A stretch of 64,000 bases of DNA from Desulfobacula sp964636495 (GCA_964636495.1 CAZWSL010000009.1:41276-105275), one strand, 5' to 3'. Positions 55,301 through 63,933 are shown, numbered from the stretch's first letter. Notes: generated by a model not told the origin, from the sequence alone. Translations and numbers: made by a program.

Positions 55301-55651
55301 AGCCGCCCGGATAGCTCGAACAGGATCATCTTCATGGGTTTTAGGCACACCAAATACCGCCATCACCGCATCACCAATAAACCTCTCAATAAAACCATCA
55401 TATTTTTTTATGATTTGTGTGATCTCTCCAAAGATACGGTTCATAATCTCTTTGATTTCTTCAGGATCCAGCCTTTCGTTCATAGCTGTGTAGCCGGTGA
55501 GGTCGCAGAACATGATTGTTACAGATTTGCGCTCGCTTTCCGCAGCTGTTCCGATTAATCTGGTTTCTGTTTTATCTTCCAAAGGGTAAGCGCACTTACT
55601 ACAGGATTTGAAATTATCAGGATTTTCAAACTTACATTTTGGGCATTCCAC
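52364..55651 (-). CDS. class III adenylate cyclase fused to AAA ATPase and TPR domains
   Basis: 1095 residues from a GTG. One zinc ribbon (CPKC...CSKC, residues 3-20), a class III cyclase domain (~40-215) with both metal Asp ('FCDLTGYTAM', 'FIGDAVMAVFG') and 'LIGDAINLAARLE'. An AAA/STAND-type ATPase follows with Walker A 'HAGTGKSRL' near residue 270 and Walker B 'VILFEDLHWAD'. TPR-like repeats run from ~660 to the end. The same build as the protein at 35570, but the N-terminal zinc part is halved. It probably senses an internal ligand and makes cAMP. GGGAGGG lies upstream of the GTG. Confidence 0.9.
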   Translation of the reverse strand: MECPKCKFENPDNFKSCSKCAYPLEDKTETRLIGTAAESERKSVTIMFCDLTGYTAMNERLDPEEIKEIMNRIFGEITQIIKKYDGFIERFIGDAVMAVFGVPKTHEDDPVRAIRAAVEILAAVEHMSPQFQEKIGCSLTMHIGINTGLVVTGEINVEKGTHGLIGDAINLAARLEGIAKPGEIIVGPDTYHQTAKWFEFEILEPIQIKGKMDLVPIYRVIELLDQQLKILGRNGVQAELVGRETEMAVLIGAVENLKQREGSLVSITGHAGTGKSRLIKEFKDQLEDGGIQWYEGQAYAYTQNMAYYPLTSLLTNAFLIKEKDTPEQIKEKIENGMETLLWDKPEVKHYLGSLFSIGYAEIDKISPEFWRNQLYQSVQQILEAITSRGPTVILFEDLHWADEAFIELLHTLLEKINRPVLFLCVYRPSFNLFSNGEPESLNIPHRKIDLRDLPWDKTEKMLQSLLNSQLLPDELCYFIKQKVEGNPFYLEEVVNTLIETDILVFDNGNWQLAGSLDLKDIPASIQGVLTARLDRLEKQTKRILQEASVIGRTFFYKVLTRVTNLTLPVDGYLAGLESMDFIRAHSREPELEFIFKHALTQEVIYNGLLKKERRKIHERIGLVIEELFADRLPEFYETLAFHFTKGQSNQKAVDYLIKSGEKSLGRYAVKESHQYFIESFTLLTGKPELTNSDQELLIDTLIKWAYVFYYRGDFRGLVELFEQNKHIAHALKNRSKQGFFLAWLGMGLWIRENLSESEYNLKKALELGEASRDKRLIGYAACWLSMIYSDLGLFDKALAFADKSIEIAKQLDSDHYLYFKSLHAKSYAYWYKGLCVENIQIGQTLLKYGREHNNSRCMVMGHLSLSWAHSAAGNPSLALEAGKDAVKCSDDPFYTMIPNGMISLSYIQLGEFEKAAKCANETLEFHGKYGCEYHKTIALLILSGEMVAIGKMSSGIKQAEKILFRLEEIGKKGLLATGEHILGSIYCHIAEGEGNLSLSSLLKNAVFLLKTIPVANKKARQYLNRAVDIAEEIGANGIAGQAYLDMGRCCKTKKENKLARQYLSKAVQIFEETKAEGYLSQAHNELASLKKSNFT

Positions 55652-55989
55652 CTGTAAACCCTCCCAGTATAATGAATCTGTTTGTTTAGCTTATCAATGT
55701 CTTACTCAGAAAACGTCCGGTAGAGAACAAAATATGATAGAGATAGGTAAATATATTTTTATCCTTTGTCAAGAAGCAGCTTAATTTTACAGGATATTTA
55801 CCATAAGAAATCTTTACTGCCCATTCCAGGCAGATTGCTTTACATTCCACTGGCACGTGCCAGAGGGTAAAACATTGCATCAAAGAGAATTGCTTAGATT
55901 TTGATCAAATGCTGGAAAACCGTAATAAAAGTATCCGCACCTGCTATGAATGTTTTATGTTATTTGAAGCGGTATTGAACAATAGAAAG
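55652..55989. other. intergenic region between the cyclase gene and the hdr/flx operon end
   Basis: A minus-strand TTGACA (55772-55767) with TACCTA (55749-55744) at 17-bp spacing is a weak promoter candidate for the cyclase-ATPase gene. A 65-codon minus-strand frame (55686-55883) has no supporting features and is not called. Confidence 0.4.
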
Positions 55990-56016
55990 GGGCGGGAATC
56001 AGAAAAATTCCCGCCC
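55990..56016 (-). terminator. terminator of the hdr/flx operon
   Basis: GGGCGGGAAT (55990-55999) and ATTCCCGCCC (56007-56016) form a very stable 10-bp stem with a 7-nt loop, 16 bases after the hdrCB stop. On the minus strand it is followed by CTTTCTATTG, a weak U-rich tail. Confidence 0.8.
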
Positions 56017-56031
56017 ATGAAAACCACTATC

Positions 56032-57351
56032 CTATATTTCTGATTCTGGATGAAATACATTTACATACTTGAGATCATCTCCAAGGTATTCTCTTTCATT
56101 GGGACCTAAAATCCCAAGGGAGAGACAGATCAGTGTCCACATATGAACGACAGGATAATTACCGCCATAATGTTCACTGAGTTCATGGATCTGTGCATGG
56201 CAATTATGGCAGCCGGCAATACAGTAGTCAGCTCCGGTTGCCTTGATCTGACTGTCTTTCATTTTACCATAGGCAAGTCTTTCCTCTTTAAACCCGGATT
56301 GTAGAAAGCCGCCGCCGCCGCCGCAGCAGTAGTTGTTGGATTTGTTTGGTACCATATCAATAAAATTTTCTTCGCCAACAACGGATTTTACAACAAATCT
56401 TAAATCATCTGCAATTGGATCTCCAAAGGATTTGCGGACAATCTGACAGGGGTCCTGTACCGTAAACTTGATTTTCAGATCCTTGTTCCAGTCTGAATTG
56501 ACTTTTAATTTACCCTCTCTGATCCATTTTGCATAGTATTCATATATATTTTTTATCTGAAACTTGTGGTTAATGTTGAATTTTTTCAATCCTGCCAGGA
56601 TTGAGAATGTGATGTGCCCTCACTCGGTGTTGAGAAAAGTTTTACACCCCACTTCATCGGCAGCTTCTGCTGTCTGCTTTAATAGATGTTTCCAGTCTTC
56701 ATCTTCGGCAAGAAACAGACAGTAATTTTCTCCAGCCCATCCCTTACTGGTGTATGTCCAGTCTACGCCTGCCAGGTGAAGAATTTTCCATAGAGGCACC
56801 ATTTCATCGGGTTCAGTCACAGGTTCTCTTGAGTTCTGATTCAGCACAAATTCCGTTCCCTCTTTGTCAATGGGAGCCTGCATATCAGCAAATTCAGGCT
56901 GCGCCTCCTGGTACTCTTCAAGCACATCTTCCACAACAAAAACAAAGTCATCCGGTGGAGTTCCCATAGCACTTCCTGAAGCATTTCTCAAGGCAGCATC
57001 ACAGGAACCTAAAATACCTCTCGGCTTTTTTTCCCTCGGCCATGACTGTCTTGTGTAAAATACAAGCTGGGGAATATTTATCTCCATGGGGCATACATAG
57101 ACACATCTTTGACACATCGTGCACATCCATGCCCAGTCAGAGCTTAAAATCTCTTCATCCATACCAAGAGCAGCCATTCTTAAAAATTTTCTCGGGTCCA
57201 TATCCCTGAGTCCAGTTGCAGGGCACCCTGAAGAACATGCACCGCAGGTAAGGCAGGCATTCAGGTTTCCACCGGCAGGCAGAAGCTCCATAACTTTATC
57301 TTTAAAGATACTTTTTCGAGCACCTCCAATTTTTATAGGTGATTGAGTCAT
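56032..57351 (-). CDS. hdrCB: HdrC-HdrB fusion protein (heterodisulfide reductase-like), selenoprotein
   Basis: 439 residues if the TGA at 56622-56620 (codon 244) is read as selenocysteine; conventional calling splits it in two. Residues ~30-90 are the HdrC-type ferredoxin part: C33-C36-C39-C43 and C77-C80-C83-C87 are two [4Fe-4S] clusters. From ~200 the HdrB part follows: Sec244 in 'NTE-U-GHITF', then Cys302, Cys342-Cys343 ('YCCGGGGG') and Cys381/Cys384 in 'CHNCH', the CCG pattern CX39CCX37CXXC. The sequence resumes in frame, without gap, after the UGA, and a hairpin follows the UGA. HdrB/HdrC normally are separate; here they are one chain. Terminal part of the electron path reducing a disulfide acceptor. 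Last gene of the operon; TAAAAAGGAAA precedes the ATG. Confidence 0.85.
56586..56604 (-). promoter_or_regulatory. bacterial SECIS-like hairpin of hdrCB
   Basis: Starting 15 nt after the UGA at 56622-56620: TCAATCC, loop TGGCA, GGATTGA. This is a perfect 7-bp stem; the apical loop starts 22 nt after the UGA and contains GG, as known bacterial SECIS elements do. Confidence 0.75.
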
Positions 57352-57366
57352 ATTTTATTTTCCTTT

Positions 57367-58212
57367 TTAATACTCTTTAGGAGTTGTATTGATCTGATCA
57401 AGTGTAAACACCGGTCCATCTTTACAAACCAGCTCTTTTCCTATATTACAGCGACCACACATTCCAACTCCGCACTTCATTCTATTTTCCAGGGACATAA
57501 TAATCTGCTCAGGTTTATAACCCAGTTTTGTCAAAGAAGGCATTGTAAATTTAATCATGATGGGAGGACCGCACACAATGGCATATGAATCCTTATCCGC
57601 TTCTGGAGCTTTCTCTTCAACTATGGTGGGAACAAAGCCTCTGTTATATTTCCAGTCAGGATCATCTGTTCCGTCAACTGTAATATGCATATTGATGTCA
57701 TCTCGTTTTTCCCACTCAAAGAGCTCATCCCTGTAGAGCAGCATGCCGGGTGATCTGGCACCGTAGACAACATCAATGTTTTTAAATTTTTTCCGGTTTT
57801 CCGGATGAAGCATATAGACAATGGATGACCTTAGAGTTGTAAAGGCAAATCCACCTCCTATAATGACAACATTTTTATTCTCAAGCATGTCCCAGGGATA
57901 CCAGTTCCCCAGAGGGCCCCGTATCCCCATTATATCTCCAACTTTCATATTGTGGAGGTATGAGGTTACCACACCTGTTTTAAATACGGTAAATTTTACA
58001 AACCCTTTTTCCGTAGGAGAAGATGCAATGCCTATCGGTATTTCTCCCACCCCTGGTATTGAAAGTTCTGCAAATTGTCCTGCCTCATAGGAAAATTTCT
58101 CTTCATCTCCCTCATTTAAAAATACAAATTTAAATGTTTTCAGGGATTTGTCTTCAGTTGCTATCTGGATATCGTCAATGCGAACCGGATAAGGCAAATA
58201 GGGGTTAATCAT
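57367..58212 (-). CDS. flxA: FlxA-like FAD/NAD(P)H-binding oxidoreductase subunit
   Basis: 281 residues from the ATG at 58212, which has AAAGGAGG eight bases upstream; a frame from 58248 overlaps flxB and lacks such a site. Ferredoxin-NADP reductase fold: an FAD domain ('GQFAELSIPGVGEIPIGIASSPT', 'VVTSYLHNMKVGDIMGIRGPLG'), an NAD(P)H domain ('GGGFAFTTLRSSIVYML', 'VCGPPIMIKFT'), and a C-terminal [2Fe-2S] cluster motif 'KCGVGMCGRC...C'. It resembles the sulfhydrogenase gamma/AsrB group. In the Flx-Hdr complex it takes electrons from NADH. Lies between flxB and hdrCB. Confidence 0.88.
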   Translation of the reverse strand: MINPYLPYPVRIDDIQIATEDKSLKTFKFVFLNEGDEEKFSYEAGQFAELSIPGVGEIPIGIASSPTEKGFVKFTVFKTGVVTSYLHNMKVGDIMGIRGPLGNWYPWDMLENKNVVIIGGGFAFTTLRSSIVYMLHPENRKKFKNIDVVYGARSPGMLLYRDELFEWEKRDDINMHITVDGTDDPDWKYNRGFVPTIVEEKAPEADKDSYAIVCGPPIMIKFTMPSLTKLGYKPEQIIMSLENRMKCGVGMCGRCNIGKELVCKDGPVFTLDQINTTPKEY

Positions 58213-58231
58213 CTGTTTCCTCCTTTGTTCG

Positions 58232-59281
58232 CTATGTTTGTTTTTCATATGAATTCATACTATTGCACACTTCACGGATATCTATGTTAACAGGACACTG
58301 TTTTACACATCTTCCGCATCCGACACACATGATTCCCCTGTCATATTTATCAAGGAAGTATTTTAACTTGTGCATAAACCTCTGCCTAACCCTTTGAACT
58401 TTTTCACCCCTGGGGTTATGGCCTGATCCATGGAGTGTAAATAGAGGAGACATGCAGCTGTCCCAGTTCCGTAATCTTACACTTTTTTTTCTCTTTATCT
58501 CGTCCTGGATATCAAAGCACCAGCATGTCGGACAGACAAAAGTACAGGTCCCGCAGTTTATGCATGAAAAAGCAATATCATCCCAGAAAGGGGCATCATA
58601 CAGATCCAGAATAGTCTTATCTTCAAGATTATCAGTGAAAACTTCTGAAGCAATCGCTGCTTCAGCATCTTTTTTCATGCTCTCTATGGTTGCTTTGGCA
58701 TCTGCACCTGCTTCTGTGCTGAAACCAGCAGCCAGGGCGAATTCCTCACCTCTGGGTGTCAGTATCTTACCCAGATAGGCATCTTCAACATCAACAAGCA
58801 GCATATCCAGACCGTCTTCCGCAAATGGACCTGACCCTGCTGAGGTCGAAAAATCACACACTCCGGGATTGTTTACTGCAAGTCCTATAAATGTTGTAGC
58901 TTCATAGGCATCACACCAGTAAGGATCACGGTACTCTCTGGTATCAAAATTAAGCTTTACCAGCTCTACGGCTTTTGCATCATAGGGTTTGATGCCAAGC
59001 ACGGCCCGTGGATTCTTACTGGTTTCAACCTCTTTCAATATATGATGATCATCCAGGGATTCATCCAGGTCTGCGGTCATCATCTTCTCTGTCTGTGGAA
59101 ACAGTATCGACTTTGGAGATAAAATTGTATCACAATAGCCCATATCAGGCATCTGGTCTTTTTCAAGGCTTTTCATATGATAAGCGTCCTGATCTTTTTG
59201 CGGACCAAAAAGCTGATATTTTTCGCGAGCTTTATCTATCCCCTGTTCCCACTCTTGTTTATCAATTTTTATAATCTTCAT
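58232..59281 (-). CDS. flxB: FlxB-like 4Fe-4S protein (AsrA/hydrogenase beta-like)
   Basis: 349 residues. N-terminal ~230 residues resemble the AsrA/hydrogenase-beta accessory domain ('PRAVLGIKPYDAKAVELVKLNF', 'DMLLVDVEDAYLGKILTPRGEEF'). Two [4Fe-4S] clusters follow: 'CINCGTCTFVCPTCWC' and 'CVGCGRCVKQCPVNIDI'. It relays electrons from FlxA within the complex in the cytoplasm. Ribosome-binding site is modest. The gene order hdrA-flxD-flxC-flxB-flxA-hdrCB is the reverse of the Desulfovibrio flxABCD-hdrABC order as I know it, so the B/C assignment rests on domains. Confidence 0.85.
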   Translation of the reverse strand: MKIIKIDKQEWEQGIDKAREKYQLFGPQKDQDAYHMKSLEKDQMPDMGYCDTILSPKSILFPQTEKMMTADLDESLDDHHILKEVETSKNPRAVLGIKPYDAKAVELVKLNFDTREYRDPYWCDAYEATTFIGLAVNNPGVCDFSTSAGSGPFAEDGLDMLLVDVEDAYLGKILTPRGEEFALAAGFSTEAGADAKATIESMKKDAEAAIASEVFTDNLEDKTILDLYDAPFWDDIAFSCINCGTCTFVCPTCWCFDIQDEIKRKKSVRLRNWDSCMSPLFTLHGSGHNPRGEKVQRVRQRFMHKLKYFLDKYDRGIMCVGCGRCVKQCPVNIDIREVCNSMNSYEKQT

Positions 59282-59297
59282 TTTATAACCTTTTTAG

Positions 59298-60245
59298 TTA
59301 CTTGATAAAATCATCAGGATCTTCTGGTTTATACGTATCAAGCGGCGGACGGGTCTGTAAATCCAATCCTGCTTCCCATCCAAACATTTCATAGGAATCT
59401 TTTATCAGTTTTCTTGTAAACATCCTTACATCAATATTCATGGGACACGCTTCCACACAGGCACCGCAGTCGGTACAGCGACCAGCACAGTGAAATGCTC
59501 TCAAGAAATGAAACGTATCAATATCTGTTTTATCCTGTCCCTTGCCAACCCACTGGGGGCTTGACTCATCAACAAAACATGTCGGACAGTAGCAGAGCGG
59601 ACAGGCATTTCTACATGCATAACACCGGATGCAGTTTTTAGTTAAGTCCTGAAACAGGGCATGCTTTTCTTCACGATCCAGAGCCTCTATTTTCTCAACA
59701 TCCTCAAAAGGATTATCACAGGCCTGCTCTTCAATCAGATCACAGGCAAGCTCATCATAGACAACTGGATTTCTGTGCATGCACAACCTGCAGTTTGCTT
59801 TCAGAAACTCCTCTTTTTTAAAGGTTTCACTTTTTTCAGATGAAGTAACGGTTATGCTGTCGCCCTCTTCAAAAAATGAGGTGATTTCACCGTCAAAACA
59901 GGATGTGATTTTTCTTTTATCAACCATCCCGCTGCATGGAACCCCGATTATGACAAGATTTTCTCTTGCAATCTGGTTTTCAATGATATGGGTTACTATA
60001 TTTCTTGAATCACATCCCTTTGCAACAATCCCGATCCTGCCTTTCAGCTTTGGAAGATAGTTGGCAAGATTGAGTCCGCAAAATGAATTAAAAACAAGTT
60101 TTGATACATCCTCTTTTGTCTTTATGGAAACAGGATTTACTGCCATGGGGATCGTTCCTTCAGCAAAACCAATGAAGGCTTCAACCTTTTCTTCCTCAAG
60201 AAGCCGTCCTGCTGTTTCCTTTATTTTTTCTATACAGGTATCCAT
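59298..60245 (-). CDS. flxC: FlxC-like iron-sulfur protein (FrhB-like N-terminus)
   Basis: 315 residues. N-terminal half carries an F420-hydrogenase beta-like segment ('IGIVAKGCDSRNIVTHIIEN', 'IIGVPCSGMVDKRKI') and 'CRLCMHRNPVVYDELAC'. The C-terminal part has two ferredoxin clusters: 'CIRCYACRNACPLCYCPTC' and 'CTDCGACVEACPMNIDV'. The extra Cys pairs may hold a further cluster. It carries electrons between FlxB and FlxD/HdrA. It starts 11 bases after the flxD stop. Confidence 0.85.
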   Translation of the reverse strand: MDTCIEKIKETAGRLLEEEKVEAFIGFAEGTIPMAVNPVSIKTKEDVSKLVFNSFCGLNLANYLPKLKGRIGIVAKGCDSRNIVTHIIENQIARENLVIIGVPCSGMVDKRKITSCFDGEITSFFEEGDSITVTSSEKSETFKKEEFLKANCRLCMHRNPVVYDELACDLIEEQACDNPFEDVEKIEALDREEKHALFQDLTKNCIRCYACRNACPLCYCPTCFVDESSPQWVGKGQDKTDIDTFHFLRAFHCAGRCTDCGACVEACPMNIDVRMFTRKLIKDSYEMFGWEAGLDLQTRPPLDTYKPEDPDDFIK

Positions 60246-60256
60246 AAAAATTACCC

Positions 60257-60679
60257 TTAATTATATTGTTTTTTCAATTTGGTATTTGGGCCAAGAGCTT
60301 TCACTTTCTCTGTGATCTCTTTGACTACATCAACAAACTTGGTTGCTTCTGCTGATGATATCCAGGAAAAGTTTACTCTATCCTTTTCAATACCAATATG
60401 TTCAAGCAGACCACCCATAAGGGCAAACTTTCTTCGTGCAAAATAATTACCGTCCAGGTAATGACATTCTCCCGGATGTCAGCCGGACACCCATACGGCA
60501 TCAGCACCTTCTCTGAATGCTGAAAGGATGAATTTAGGACTCATCCTTCCTGTGCATGGAATTCGAATCACACGAATATCAGCAGGGTATTCAAGCCGAC
60601 TGACTCCGGCAAGATCTGCTGCTCCATAACTGCACCAGTTGCATAGAAAACTTACAATTTTAATATTATTATCGCTCAT
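60257..60679 (-). CDS. flxD: FlxD / MvhD-type [2Fe-2S] electron-transfer subunit, selenoprotein
   Basis: 140 residues when the TGA at 60481-60479 (codon 67) is read as selenocysteine; without it the frame ends at residue 66, mid-domain. MvhD (F420-non-reducing hydrogenase delta subunit) features: 'CNWCSYGAADLAG', 'IPCTGRMSP' and then 'VWVSG-U-HPGECHY', in which Sec67 and Cys72 are two of the cluster ligands. The C-terminal half ('NYFARRKFALMGGLLEHIGI', 'FVDVVKEITEKVKALG') is intact and typical. It connects the Flx module with HdrA. A SECIS-like hairpin follows. Starts 15 bases after the hdrA stop. Confidence 0.87.
60446..60462 (-). promoter_or_regulatory. bacterial SECIS-like hairpin of flxD
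   Basis: Starting 16 nt after the UGA at 60481-60479: ATTACC, loop TGGAC, GGTAAT. Perfect 6-bp stem; the loop begins 22 nt after the UGA and contains GG. Confidence 0.75.
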
Positions 60680-60694
60680 ATTTTTTAATCTCCT

Positions 60695-63600
60695 TTATAC
60701 GACCTCTTCATTCAGAGCAAATATCTGAGAGAGAATCTGATTGGTATCAAATCCTTTAAGATGAAGTGCACCTGATCGGCAGGATGCTATGCAGAGACCA
60801 CATCCTTTGCATAAAACCGCATTAACCTCTGCTATACCCTCAAACCTGCCTTCTTTAACAAATCCAGGTGCAGAGTACGGGCATATTGATACACATACAC
60901 CGCAGGAACTGCAATATTCAGGATTGACCATTGCAATTGTTCCACTTGTATAAAGGCTGTCTTTTTTGGCTAAAAGAGTTAATGCCCTTGATGCAGCAGC
61001 TCTGCCCTGGGTTATTGATTCAATAACAGGTTTTGGATAGTGGCCTGAACCGCAGACAAAAACACCATCTGTGGCAAATTCTGCAGGCCCGAGTTTGGCA
61101 TGTTTCTCAACAAAAAAGCCTTCATCATTCAATGGAACCTTAAAAAAGTTTGCAAGGACTTCATCTTTCCTCGGAACAAGTGCAGTTGCAAGGGTGAGAA
61201 GGTCGGCATCAATTTGAACAGGCACTCCAAGGACATGATCCTTTAAGGTGATCTGAATGCAGTCATCTTTTTGTTCGACAACAGGTTTATCATCATAGGA
61301 GTATCTTATGAAAATAATACCCATTTCTCTTGCTTTTTTATAGAGGAGCTCTCTCTCTCCATAGGTTCTGATATCCCTGTAAATAATATAGACACTTCTT
61401 TCAGGGTCTCTCTTTTTCAGTTCAATGGCACTATCCACAGAGTGGGTACAGCAGACTCTTGAGCAGTATGGACGGTCAGGTTCCCTTGAGCCGACACACT
61501 GAATAAATACGGCTGTATTGACTGATTCCAGTGCTTTATCATCCTCCATAAACATCCTGTCAAGATCAAGATTGTTAACGATTCTCTTATCTTCTCCACT
61601 GTTGTATTCACTGGTTTCTAAAGCTTTTGCTCCTGTTGCAAGCACTGCAACTCCAAATTCCAGGTCAACTTTTTCCCCATTCTCTAATAGAGTGGACGTA
61701 AAATTACCAACAAAGCCATCAACACTTTCAAGAGTTGTGTTGCAGTGAACTTTAATGTTTTGATTCTCTCTGACAGATTGAACAAGCAGACCTAACTCTG
61801 ACTGGACATCTTCACCCTTGGGAGTTTGATAAATCTTTAATGCTTCTCCGCCCAGAATCTCTTTTTTCTCGATAATATGGGTTTCATATCCCTGCAGGGC
61901 CAGGCTCCTTGCTGCAGACAGACCTGCTACCCCGCCCCCTATTATAAGTACTGTGGTATTAACATTTATCTTTTCTTCCCTAAGCGGTTCTGCAAGGGCA
62001 GACTTTGCAACAGCCATTCTTATCAGATCTTTTGCCTTGCTTGTTGCAATATCAGGATTGTTTTTGTGTACCCATGAATTATGATTTCTGATATTGGTCA
62101 TTTCAAAAAGATATTTATTCAGACCGGCATTAGTCAGTGTTTCCTGGAACAGGGGTTCATGGGTTTTAGGTGTACACGCTGCAATAACAACACGGTTGAG
62201 ATTTTTTTCCTTTATAAGATCAACCATCTTGCCCTGGGCATCCTGACTGCATGCATACATTGATTCATGGGCAAACTCAACATATGGAAGAGTTTTTGCA
62301 TATTCAGTTACATCCGGACAGTCAACAACACCATTAATATTAGAACCGCAGTCACAGACAAATACTCCAATTCTCGGTCTTTCGCCTGTTACATTTATCT
62401 CTAAAACCTTTTCAGGAATTTTAGTAAGAGAGTCTCTTGCACTGCTCAGAGAGTCTCCTGCAGCAGATGCTGCAGCATTTGCATCCAGTACAGATTCCGG
62501 GATATCCTTTGGACCGTTAAAGGCGCCGGCCACATAAATGCCGTCCCTTGAAGTTGAAACCGGCTCAAAGGAAGATGTGGCACAAAAACCGCTGTCTGAC
62601 ATCTCTATGCCTATTTTACTGGCAAACTCCCTGGTTTCCTCTGTTACTTCAAGACCCACAGAAAGAACAATCATATCATAAACGTCTGAGACAATTTTGC
62701 CTTTCTCGTCTACATAATTGATATGAAGATCCAGAGTCTCAGGGTCTTCTGTAATAGTATGCACCCTTGACCTGATAAAATTTACGCCATGTTTCTCTTT
62801 TGCAGTTTCATAGTATTTTTCAAACTCCTTGCCAGGAGTCCTGATGTCCATAAAGAAAACAGAACAATCCAGATCACCGCCTGCATGCTCTTTTGCAATA
62901 ACAGCCTCTTTTATGGCATACATACAGCAGACAGAGCTGCAGTAGGCATTATCACACTTGTTTACATCCCTTGAGCCTACACATTGGAACCATGCGATTC
63001 TCTTAGGATCTTTACGCTTTTCAGCAAGCAGTTTGTCTTTTTTCTTTTTTGGTTTTAAAGGCAGTTTTGGTAAAGTGGTAACATGTCCCATGGTAGGACC
63101 TGTTGCAGAAAGAATTCTTTCAAATTCTATTGAAGTGACCACATTTGCAAAGTCTGAATACTGGTAGTTATCAAATTTTGACGGGTCAAACGGCTTAAAC
63201 CCCGGAGAAAAAATAACGGATCCTGCATGAACAGTCATATACTCTTCTGTCTGAGTATAATCAATTGCATTTGCAGGACATACTTCTTCACAGGTACCGC
63301 ATTTATCTTTAGTCAATTTCAGACATATCGAAGGGTCAATGCTGAATTTAAGAGGCACTGCCTGTGGATATTCAACATATATGGCTTTTCGTGTTGTAAG
63401 GTCTGCATTATACTCGTCGCCTTTCTTACCGGGGCATTTTACAGCACACTCACCACATCCAACGCAGAGTTCTTCCTTAACATATCTCGGTTTTTTCAAA
63501 ATCTCAATTTTGAAATCACCTTTTTCACCTTTGATATCCTGAACTTCTGAAAGAGTCAGTAACTCTATATTTAAGTGCCGGCCGACCTCGACCAGTGTTG

Positions 63601-63790
63601 GTGAAATAATTCACATGGCACAGTCATTGGTTGGAAAAGTTTTGTCCAGCTGGGCCATTACACCCCCAATTGAAGGACCTTTCTCAATCAAATAGACATA
63701 ATAACCAGAATTTGCAAGATCAAGCGCAGACAGCATGCCGGAAATTCCTCCACCAATTACTGCAACTGATCCGGTTATTTTATCAGTCAT
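60695..63790 (-). CDS. hdrA: HdrA-like flavoprotein with duplicated FAD module, selenoprotein
   Basis: 1031 residues with the TGA at 63613-63611 (codon 60) read as selenocysteine. The chosen start has AGGAGAG upstream and gives an N-terminal FAD motif 'VAVIGGGISGMLSALDLA', followed by 'IGGVMAQLDKTFPTNDCAM-U-IISPTLVEVGRH', which aligns with the HdrA motif NDCSxC. A ferredoxin region follows ('CVGCGECAVKC', 'CGTCEEVCP'), then a second complete HdrA-like part beginning 'GVFVCDCGSNINGVVDC' with another FAD motif 'LIIGGGVAGLSAARSLA'. The C-terminal end has two [4Fe-4S] clusters ('CSSCGVCVSICPYSAPG', 'CKGCGLCIASC'). The flavin is the presumed bifurcating site between NADH-derived electrons, ferredoxin and the heterodisulfide. 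First gene of the operon. Confidence 0.88.
63578..63595 (-). promoter_or_regulatory. bacterial SECIS-like hairpin of hdrA
   Basis: Starting 15 nt after the UGA at 63613-63611: CTGGTCG, loop AGGT, CGGCCGG. The 7-bp stem includes two G-U pairs; the loop begins 22 nt after the UGA and contains GG. Confidence 0.65.
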
Positions 63791-63903
63791 AATTAATCTC
63801 TCCTAATTTGAATAAAAGTACATAAGTTTTTATCATTTTGACAAAAGAAATTTCAATGTAAAGCTACAGAATCATATTGATTAAATTTATCAAAAATGAT
63901 GCG

Positions 63904-63933
63904 ATTATAATGTGTTTAATAATTTTTTGTCAA
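63904..63933 (-). promoter_or_regulatory. promoter of the hdr/flx operon
   Basis: On the minus strand a perfect TTGACA (63933-63928) and a perfect TATAAT (63909-63904) are spaced by 18 bases. The transcript would begin about 105 bases before the hdrA ATG, leaving a 5' leader in which no conserved motif was recognised. The match to consensus suggests strong, largely constitutive expression. Confidence 0.75.

Noticed and set aside
60479..60481. TGA in flxD, and the others in hdrA and hdrCB, as true stop codons or frameshift pseudogenes
   Set aside because: All three resume in the same frame with typical family sequence, fall at conserved Cys positions and are followed by similarly placed hairpins. 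Decay would not produce this three times in one operon.
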